NCBI GenBank assembly: GCA_021787565.1 | Contig: JAJYLT010000023.1 | Span: 1 to 58,701, forward strand | Reading direction: 5' to 3' | DNA: 58,701 nt | From: Acidobacteriota bacterium | Lineage (GTDB): Bacteria; Acidobacteriota; UBA4820; DSQY01 | Part shown: piece after piece, positions 52,462 to 58,701 of the stretch | Layout: every line of letters begins with the position of its first letter | Position numbering within the stretch: the first letter of the stretch is position 1 | Notes under the pieces: generated by a model | Databases searched by the model: none | What the model saw: the letters and a program-made list of their open reading frames with translations, nothing else | Told to the model about the DNA's origin: nothing | Position numbers and translations under genes: made by a program

Positions 52462-53823
52462 CTAATTCCTCAGCGAGGTGATGGGCGCGGGCATCTGGCC
52501 GCCCCGGCGCACGAAAGCCTCGCAGGAGAGCCGCCGGAGGTCCATGACGGGCGCTTCGCCCAGAAGCCCCCCGAAGGAGACGCTCTCCCCCACCCGCTTG
52601 CCGTAGGCCGGGATGACCCGCACCGCCGTGGTCTTGTGGTTGATGATGCCGATCGCCAGCTCATCGGCGATGAAGCCGGTGAGCAGTTCTTCCGAGACGT
52701 CGCCGGGGACGGCCACCATGTCGAGGCCCACGGAGCACACGCTGGTCATGGCCTCCAGCTTCTCGAGGCTCAGGGCGCCTTCCCGAGCCGCGGCGATCAT
52801 GGCGGCGTCCTCGCTGACGGGGATGAAGGCGCCGGAGAGTCCGCCCACGGCGGATGTGGCCATAACCCCGCCCTTCTTCACGGCATCGGTCAGCATGGCC
52901 AGGGCGGCCGTCGTGCCGCAGGCCCCCGTCCGCTCCAGGCCCATGGCCTCCAGCACCTCACCCACGGAGTCCCCGAGTTCGGGCGTGGGCGCGAGCGACA
53001 GGTCCACGATACCGAAGGGCACTCCCATCCTGTCGGCCACCTGACGCCCCAGGATCTCGCCCACCTTGGTGATCCTGTAGGCTGCCCGCTTGATCACCTC
53101 GGCCAGCGCCCGAAGGTCGCACGGGCCGGCCCGGCGGATGGCCTGACAGACGACGCCGGGGCCGCTCACGCCCGTGTGGATCACCACCTCCGGCAGGCCG
53201 ATGCCGTGGAAGGCCCCCGCCATGAACGGGTTATCCTCCACCGCGTTGGCGAAGATCACGAACTTGGCGCAGCCCAGGCTGCCGCTTTCGCGCGTCAGGT
53301 AGGCCGTCTCCTTGAGCATGTGCGCCACGAGGCGGACAGCGTCCAGGTTGAGCCCCGTCCTGCTGCTGCCGGCATTCACGGAGGAGCAGAGGGTCTTGGT
53401 GGTGCTGAGGGCCTCTGGCATGGAGGCGATGAGGGCGCGGTCGGCCTGCGTGAACCCGTCGTGCACGAGGGCCGTGTATCCCCCCACGAAGTCGAAGCCC
53501 ATCTCCTGCGCGGCCCTATCGATGGCGCGCGCGATGGCGAGATAGGAGCCCGGCTCCGCCCTGGTCCCGATGAGCGCCACCGGGCTCACGGCGATCCTGC
53601 GGTTCGCCACCCGTATGCCCAGAGCCTCCGTGATCTCCGCGACCACGCCCGGCAGGGGACCGGCCACGCGCACGAGCTTGGCGTAGACGCGGCGGCCGGC
53701 CTCTTCGGGATCTTCATGGCCGCAGTCCAGGAGGCTGACGCCGACGGTCACCGTGCGCACGTCGAAGTGCTCGAGCTCCGTCATCCTAAGGGTTTCCAAG
53801 ATCTCGCGCCGGGTGTAGTCCAT
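52462..53823 (-). CDS. UPF0210/PFL family protein
   Basis: A 453-residue protein, normal length, starting MDYTRREILETLRMTELEHFDVRTVTVGVS and containing GGYTALVHDGFT, SSVNAGSSRTGLN and FGIVDLSLAPTPELGDSVGE. The fold is related to pyruvate-formate lyase-like proteins, but without the glycyl radical end; the function is not known. The ACT protein lies just upstream. This pair is conserved in many bacteria and archaea. Confidence 0.92.
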   Translation of the reverse strand: MDYTRREILETLRMTELEHFDVRTVTVGVSLLDCGHEDPEEAGRRVYAKLVRVAGPLPGVVAEITEALGIRVANRRIAVSPVALIGTRAEPGSYLAIARAIDRAAQEMGFDFVGGYTALVHDGFTQADRALIASMPEALSTTKTLCSSVNAGSSRTGLNLDAVRLVAHMLKETAYLTRESGSLGCAKFVIFANAVEDNPFMAGAFHGIGLPEVVIHTGVSGPGVVCQAIRRAGPCDLRALAEVIKRAAYRITKVGEILGRQVADRMGVPFGIVDLSLAPTPELGDSVGEVLEAMGLERTGACGTTAALAMLTDAVKKGGVMATSAVGGLSGAFIPVSEDAAMIAAAREGALSLEKLEAMTSVCSVGLDMVAVPGDVSEELLTGFIADELAIGIINHKTTAVRVIPAYGKRVGESVSFGGLLGEAPVMDLRRLSCEAFVRRGGQMPAPITSLRN

Positions 53824-53878
53824 GGCTTCAGGAACTCCCGCAAAGGCGGTCAGACGACCACGCGGTCACGCGGTGGGG

Positions 53879-54310
53879 TCATATCCGGTTCAGGGCCCGC
53901 ATGAGGTCCTCGTACTGGACGAAGACCTGTACGCCCACCTCGTCACCGCGACGCTTGAGAGCGGTCTTGAGGTCGGCGAAGGAGAGCTTGGAGGAGGTGG
54001 GGTCCACGATCATCATCATGGCGAAATTCCCGTGGACGATGGTCTGGTTGATGTCCACGATGTCCACGGCGGCCTCCGCGAGCACCTCCGAGAAGGCGTG
54101 AACGATGCCCGAATGGTTCCGGCCCAGAACGGTCAAGACCATGAGCCTGCGGCCGGAGGGCTCGTCCGTCGCCGCCGGCTCGCTTCCCGCGGCCTCCAGC
54201 AGCCGGACCAGATCCGCCGTCACGGCCTCCACGGCGGAGGGCGCGGCACCCTGCGGCAGGTGCCGCAGCAGGATCTCCGCCACCTGGTAAGCCAGCCGTT
54301 CCCTGTCCAT
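53879..54310 (-). CDS. ACT-domain protein, UPF0237 type
   Basis: A 143-residue protein. The N-terminal 50 residues (MDRERLAYQVAEILLRHLPQ) are helical, then an ACT domain (about 53-143): RLMVLTVLGRNHSGIVHAFSEVLAE and VDIVDINQTIVHGNFAMMMIVD. UPF0237 members are usually about 90 residues; the extra N-terminus is unusual. It is a likely regulatory partner of the UPF0210 protein downstream. GGGAGG lies before the ATG at 54310. Confidence 0.85.
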   Translation of the reverse strand: MDRERLAYQVAEILLRHLPQGAAPSAVEAVTADLVRLLEAAGSEPAATDEPSGRRLMVLTVLGRNHSGIVHAFSEVLAEAAVDIVDINQTIVHGNFAMMMIVDPTSSKLSFADLKTALKRRGDEVGVQVFVQYEDLMRALNRI

Positions 54311-54413
54311 GACGCCTCCCGAGCCAAGAATACCCGAAGGGTGCTGGCCGCGCAAGGCGGCCGGTTGAGGGAGCGGGCCTTTCGTGTCATAGTGAGACGG
54401 GAGTCCTGTTGCC

Positions 54414-54812
54414 ATGTTCGACGAGAAGCTTGTGGTCCACTTCCTCGAAGGCGGAACGATCCAGGGCTTCGGCGAGAACTTCCTGCCCGGAGAAGGGGAA
54501 ATCCTCCTCCAGGACCTCCAGGGAAAAATCCACCACATCGAGCTCCGCACGGTGAAGGTCATCTGTTTCGTCAAGGACTTCCGGACGGTGCGGGCGGAGG
54601 GTGACCGGAAGGATACGCGGTTCCTCTACCAGGCGATGAGCGGGAGGAAGCTGAATCTCGTATTCAAGGACGGGGAGCACCTGGAGGGGACCGCAGCCCT
54701 GAGGGAAAGACCTGCGCAGGGTTTCTTCCTGACCCCCTTGTCAGACCAGACGAACAACCTCCAGATCTACGTGAATCCGGAGGCCCTCCTGCACTTCGGC
54801 TTCTCGGATTAG
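54414..54812 (+). CDS. Two-domain beta protein (DUF6982-like), paralogue of 35663-36058
   Basis: A 132-residue protein with two like halves: KLVVHFLEGGTIQGFGENFLP and KLNLVFKDGEHLEGTAALR. The halves each have an FxxG/DG turn and a Phe-rich closing strand. The pattern matches the protein at 35663-36058. It lies between the ACT gene and the chemoreceptor gene, both on the opposite strand. Function unknown. Confidence 0.72.
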   Translation: MFDEKLVVHFLEGGTIQGFGENFLPGEGEILLQDLQGKIHHIELRTVKVICFVKDFRTVRAEGDRKDTRFLYQAMSGRKLNLVFKDGEHLEGTAALRERPAQGFFLTPLSDQTNNLQIYVNPEALLHFGFSD

Positions 54813-54953
54813 GAGCCCATCCGGGAACATGGCTGTCCAAAACGATTTCAGCTCGCACTTGTAGTGTTGGCCTTACGGGGCGAAGCGCGCGAAGGCCGGT
54901 GCGGTGCCATCGGATGAGCGAACTGACAAAGCCAGGCGCCCGAAGGCCAGCCC

Positions 54954-57900
54954 TTACCTAGCCCCCTCCGCCAGCCAAATGTGATGGGCCCGCATGAGGG
55001 GGGGCGTGAACGAGAGCTTCATGCCCATCACCTCCGGCCGGTGAGGAATCATCCCCCAGCTATGCGTCAGAAAGACTGACGGAGCCTCCTCGACAATGAG
55101 GTCCTCCGCCTCCTCGTACAGCGCCGCCCGCTCCTCCAGGTCGAGGGATCTGCGCGCGCGCTCGATGAGGTCATCGAGGAGGGGGTTGTGGTATCGGGTC
55201 TGAAGGGCATCGCCGCCCAGCCTATGGAAGAGCACGAAGAGGAAGCTATCGGGGTCCGGGTAATCCGCGTACCACCCCGACGGGTAGAGGAGCGGGCGGC
55301 CTCCCGCGGTTCTGCGGCGCGCCTCGAATTCCTCGTGGCTCACCGGGTCCACCGTGATGCGCACGCCCACCGCGCGGTACATGTCAAAGACCAGGAGGGA
55401 CTCCTGAAATTGCGTGGCACGGCTCTTATCCATGGCTATGGTCAAATCGAGGCCCTGGGCGAAGCCCGCCTTGGCCAGCAGCCACCGGGCCTTGTCCGGG
55501 TCATGGTAGTAGCCCTTGCGATCCGCCTTGTAGCCGAGGATGCCCGGAGGGAAGATGCCCTTGGCCGGCGTGGCCCGGACGTGCGGGTGGCGGGCCAGGA
55601 GGCCGCTCCTGTCCACGGCGTAGTTGAGGGCCTGCCTGAACTCCTTGACGTTCCCCGGCGCCAGGTCGTTGCGGATGACGTGGATCTGGGTGTTCAGGAG
55701 GATGGTTTGCTCCGTGTTGTTTTCCCAGAAGGGATCCGCTAGCAGGCTCTCCAGGCTCTCGGAGGAAAGGGCCATCGCTATCTGCGACGCTCCCGATTTC
55801 AGACGCCCCATCAGCTCGCTTTCGGAGGATGAGGAGTAGTCGAACACGAGCCGGTCGATATAGGGGAGACCGGGTTCGTAATAGCCCTTGAAGCGTTCGA
55901 AATGGACCCGGGCCGGATCCGTACTCACGACCCGGAAAGGACCGCAGCCGATAGGTTTTGTGACCCGGAGGGTTCTCTCATCCACGGCCTCTGGAGGGAT
56001 GATGCTCGCCTCCGGGGTGGTCAGCATGTAGAGGAAGAAGGCGAGGGGCTCCCGGAGGCGGACCTCCACCGACCGGCTATCCAACGCCTTGATTCCCTCT
56101 ATCCGCCGGGCCTTTCCCGCCATGTACTCCTCGGAGCCCACCACCGCCGACAGGAACCACTGCCCCTCCTTGCCCAGCTTGGGGTCCAGCGCCCTGTGCC
56201 ACGAGAAGACCACGTCCTCGGCGGTCACCGTCCGGCCATTGTGAAACAATGCTCCGGGGCGCAGGTGGAACAGGTACACCAGGCCGTCCATGCTCACGTC
56301 CCAACTTTCGGCCACGGCGGGCAGGAGCTTGGTGCCGTAGCCGAACTTCACGAGGCCCTCGTTGAAGTTCTCCACCAGGGCCGAATCCCGGACGTTGTCG
56401 GCGAAAGCGTGGTCCAGGTTGAACTCGTAACGGACATACCCCACGCGGACCTCACCGCCCGGCGCGGGCTTGGGCAGCCGGAATCCCGACAGTTGTTCCA
56501 CCATCAAGATGCTGTCCTGGCGAAGGGTTCCCGCGGTCGAGGAGAGATCCCTCGCGCCGGCGAGGTTCTGTTGGGATACCGCCGCGACGGTATCGACGGC
56601 CTTGACGATCTGCTGGCCGGCCTGGGACATGCGCAAAAGGGCCTTCTGCGCCCTTTCCACGGAGCTCCGAACCTGGTTCATTCCGTCGGCAATGGCGCTG
56701 CTGCCCAGCGCCTCCTCCTGCATGGCCCGGTCCACGCTCTTGGTCAGGTCTTTCATGACCAAGCTCTTCTGGCTGATGAGCTTGGAGGTCTTGGCCTGTT
56801 CGCGGGTCGCCAGAGAGATCTGCTCGATCCTGCCCGTCATCTCCTCGATGGCCGTGGTCACCTGGCGGCTTCCCTTGGCCTGCTCCGAGGCCGCCCGCGC
56901 GATGTGGCTGATGCTGGTACCGGCCGTCTCGATGGACTCGCGGATGCTCTTCAAGTTGTCCTCGGAGGCACGCCCCAGCCGGACCCCCTCCTCGACCCGC
57001 TGCGTGCCCTCCCGGGCGACCCGGCCGGCCTGCTCCACCTCCTTCTGGATCGTCAGGATGATGGTGCCCACTTCGGAGGTGGAGGCGGAGGTGCGCTCCG
57101 CCAGACCCCGGATCTCCTCGGCGACCACGCCGAAGCTCTTGCCGTGCTCGCCCGCCTGCGCCGCTATGATGGCGGCGTTGAGGGCCAGGAGGTTGGTCTG
57201 ATCGGCGATCTCGCGGATCACCTTCAGGATCTTGCCGATCTCCTTGGATCTCTGGCTGAGGGACTCCATGGAAGCCATGTTCGCATTCATGGCGGCCTGG
57301 ATCTTCTCCAGTCCGTTGACCGTCTCCTTCACCACGGTCACCCCGCCCTGGGAGGCGGTCGATACCTGGTTGGACATGACCTCCGCCTCCTGGATGTTGG
57401 CCTCGATCTGTCCGATCGTGGCATCCATCTGCACCATGGCGGAGGAGTTCTGGATCGCGAAGGAGGAGAGGCTCTCGGCGTGGCCGGCCACCTCCTCGAC
57501 GGAGCGCGCCATCTCCTCGATCGACGCGCTGATCTCGTCCACGAAGTTCGACAGGTTCCGCGTAGCGCCCAGCACCTCCTCGATGGAGGCCCGCATCTCC
57601 AAAATGGAGCTGCTGGTCTTGTCCGTGAACCCGGAGAGGATGTCCGCTCCCTCCACCACCTTCTCAATCTCGTTTTCGAGCTGGGCGATGGAGTTTCGGA
57701 CCTGCGTCACGGACTCGGCCTGATCCTTGGTTTCCCGGAAGAGGCTGCGGGTCTTGTCGGTGATGAGGCTGGAGGCGGTGGAGACGCTCTCCGCCGTGTC
57801 CTGGAGATAGCTGATGATGCTCTGGAAGGAGCGGAGCACCCTCAGGAAGCCGGGGTGTGCCTCCGTGACCTCCTGGGAGCGCGCGTCGCCCCCGATGGTC

Positions 57901-58127
57901 AGGTTGCCGGAGGCCAGGCTGCGGAGCATCTGGTCCAGAGGGGACTGGTCCGCCGCGGTCTCTCGGCGGGCGAGGGCCGCCACCCCTCCGGCCAGCGCGC
58001 CGCAGATCAGCAGGTACAGCCAGAAGCGGCCAGTGAAGGTGGAGGTGGGCAACATCAGAACACCCAGCACCGCCAGGAAAGCCATCGCCACCGCGCCGAC
58101 CAGCACCGCTCTCAGCCAAGCCTGCAT
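54954..58127 (-). CDS. Chemoreceptor (MCP) fused to an ABC-type peptide-binding domain
   Basis: A 1057-residue protein. Two membrane helices lie near the N-terminus (about 5-27 and 35-55) with only about eight residues between them, so all that follows should be cytoplasmic. A HAMP-like start (LASGNLT) is followed by a long coiled coil with the MCP tip EIADQTNLLALNAAII at about 310-325. The usual Glu and Arg of AAIEAARAGE are Ile and Gln here. Residues of about 555-1057 are an SBP_bac_5 (OppA/DppA-like) domain: ALVENFNEGLVKFGYG, DVSMDGLVYLFHLRPGALFH, TAEDVVFSWHRALDP and GGDALQTRYHNPLLDDLI. The ATG at 58127 has AAGGAGGGG upstream. A cytoplasmic peptide sensor is an inference. Confidence 0.85.
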   Translation of the reverse strand: MQAWLRAVLVGAVAMAFLAVLGVLMLPTSTFTGRFWLYLLICGALAGGVAALARRETAADQSPLDQMLRSLASGNLTIGGDARSQEVTEAHPGFLRVLRSFQSIISYLQDTAESVSTASSLITDKTRSLFRETKDQAESVTQVRNSIAQLENEIEKVVEGADILSGFTDKTSSSILEMRASIEEVLGATRNLSNFVDEISASIEEMARSVEEVAGHAESLSSFAIQNSSAMVQMDATIGQIEANIQEAEVMSNQVSTASQGGVTVVKETVNGLEKIQAAMNANMASMESLSQRSKEIGKILKVIREIADQTNLLALNAAIIAAQAGEHGKSFGVVAEEIRGLAERTSASTSEVGTIILTIQKEVEQAGRVAREGTQRVEEGVRLGRASEDNLKSIRESIETAGTSISHIARAASEQAKGSRQVTTAIEEMTGRIEQISLATREQAKTSKLISQKSLVMKDLTKSVDRAMQEEALGSSAIADGMNQVRSSVERAQKALLRMSQAGQQIVKAVDTVAAVSQQNLAGARDLSSTAGTLRQDSILMVEQLSGFRLPKPAPGGEVRVGYVRYEFNLDHAFADNVRDSALVENFNEGLVKFGYGTKLLPAVAESWDVSMDGLVYLFHLRPGALFHNGRTVTAEDVVFSWHRALDPKLGKEGQWFLSAVVGSEEYMAGKARRIEGIKALDSRSVEVRLREPLAFFLYMLTTPEASIIPPEAVDERTLRVTKPIGCGPFRVVSTDPARVHFERFKGYYEPGLPYIDRLVFDYSSSSESELMGRLKSGASQIAMALSSESLESLLADPFWENNTEQTILLNTQIHVIRNDLAPGNVKEFRQALNYAVDRSGLLARHPHVRATPAKGIFPPGILGYKADRKGYYHDPDKARWLLAKAGFAQGLDLTIAMDKSRATQFQESLLVFDMYRAVGVRITVDPVSHEEFEARRRTAGGRPLLYPSGWYADYPDPDSFLFVLFHRLGGDALQTRYHNPLLDDLIERARRSLDLEERAALYEEAEDLIVEEAPSVFLTHSWGMIPHRPEVMGMKLSFTPPLMRAHHIWLAEGAR

Positions 58128-58288
58128 GGGCGCTTCCCCTCCTTCCGTTATCCCGCCCATCATAAGGGTCGCGCCGGAACCATGTCAATGAAGATGAGGT
58201 GATTTCGAAAAGGGCCGGCGGGCGGTGCTCCCCTCCCGCCCCCTGTCCGCTGTCCGCTGTCCCCACGCCCCCGCTCGCCGCCGCACTG

Positions 58289-58317
58289 TTGCACCAGAGC
58301 CTCTTGCACCCTAACTT
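58289..58317 (+). promoter_or_regulatory. Possible promoter for the RelA/SpoT gene
   Basis: TTGCAC at 58289-58294 and TAACTT at 58312-58317, 17 bases apart, with a second TTGCAC nearby. The -10 is a weak match. Confidence 0.3.
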
Positions 58318-58381
58318 TATTAGAATGGGCTGGGGAGCGGCCATCCGGCCCTCTTTGCGAGATGGAAGGAAGTGAAAGACC

Positions 58382-58701
58382 GTGCTGCCGCGCATAGACC
58401 ACGTCATCGAAAAGGTCAAGCTGTACAATCCGAGCTCGGACTCGCGGCTGCTGCAGCGGGCCTACCTCTTTTCCGCTTACGCGCACGAGGGCCAGACGAG
58501 GGTTTCGGGGGAGCCCTACCTGGTCCACCCCGTGGCCGTCTGCGACATCCTTGCCGACCTGAAGGCGGACGACGTCGCCATCGTCTCGGGACTTCTGCAC
58601 GACGTGGTGGAGGACAACCTCTCCGTGAGCCTTCAGGAGATCCAGCGCCGGTTCGGGCCGGAGGTGAGCCACATCGTGGACGGGGTGACCAAGATCGAGG
58701 A
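58382..58701 (+). CDS. RelA/SpoT (p)ppGpp synthetase/hydrolase, N-terminal part
   Basis: The frame runs from a GTG at 58382 to the right edge without a stop, giving 106 residues. It contains HVIEKVKLYNPSSDSRLLQRA, YLFSAYAHEGQTRVSGEPYL and VHPVAVCDILADLKADDVAI, then the HD motif GLLHDVVED and FGPEVSHIVDGVTKIE. This is the conserved hydrolase domain of bifunctional Rel proteins. The synthetase domain would lie past the edge. AAGGAAG precedes the GTG by about 9 bases. Confidence 0.9.
   Translation, partial: MLPRIDHVIEKVKLYNPSSDSRLLQRAYLFSAYAHEGQTRVSGEPYLVHPVAVCDILADLKADDVAIVSGLLHDVVEDNLSVSLQEIQRRFGPEVSHIVDGVTKIE

Noticed and set aside
55902-58202. Long open plus-strand frame of 766 codons opposite the chemoreceptor fusion
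   Set aside because: Antisense shadow; composition (His/Asp/Leu/Gly) has no domain pattern, while the minus frame has complete domains.

Overview
The window is a G+C-rich chromosomal segment of a Gram-negative bacterium. Lipoproteins, TonB-like and PEP-CTERM-type envelope genes, a chemoreceptor and a type IV pilus-like ATPase all point to a diderm. The gene mix (YmdB-RNase Y, PhoH-YbeY-7TM-HD, a YicC-Gmk-omega operon, many secreted TPR and proline-rich proteins, hairpin and heptamer repeats between genes) looks most like Acidobacteriota or a close deep-branching lineage. That placement is inference; no rRNA marker is present.

Positions 1-3191 are a cassette array of the integron type: five attC sites of one family, each between small minus-strand cassettes of visibly lower G+C. 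The cassettes carry the start of a small helix-turn-helix-like protein, a protein resembling pPIWI-associated nucleases, a TonB-C lipoprotein, a two-helix ferritin-like protein, a VOC/glyoxalase protein, and one cassette with no convincing gene. No integrase is visible, so within the window this is a CALIN. Positions 3192-4632 hold no gene but contain duplicated hairpin elements and pyrimidine-rich tandem repeats.

From 4633 on, almost every gene is on the minus strand. From right to left within blocks the layout is: a Cys-rich secreted protein (4633, plus strand) and a NarL-type two-component pair; DUF1028, UPF0045, CNNM/CorC, YbeY, 7TM-HD and PhoH (7783-14509); a LysM lipoprotein; DUF374 acyltransferase-YicC-Gmk-RpoZ (15710-18127), where the DUF374 gene is split by an A9 tract; an envelope-polysaccharide-like block of deacetylase, proline-rich protein, GHMP sugar kinase, sulfatase-TPR and hydrolase (18494-24820); metabolic genes (aldehyde dehydrogenase, UPF0173, lipoate ligase, 2-hydroxyacyl-CoA dehydratase-like protein, B12/radical SAM protein); a set of a TPR-Clp ATPase, a small two-domain protein and a degenerate PilB-like ATPase (32586-37299); the housekeeping cluster PheS-PheT-coiled coil-ZapA-RNase Y-YmdB; LepA; a lipoprotein-kinase-NtrC regulator operon facing a sigma-54-type promoter that precedes a lipoprotein gene; RidA; an ACT/UPF0210 pair; a chemoreceptor fused to a peptide-binding domain; and the start of a RelA/SpoT gene running off the right edge.

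The strongest candidates for new biology are the chemoreceptor-solute-binding fusion (54954-58127), whose signalling tip lacks two conserved residues and whose ligand domain should be cytoplasmic, and the neighbouring Clp/PilB-like pair (32586-37299), in which one Clp ATPase ring and the whole PilB-like ATPase have lost key catalytic residues.
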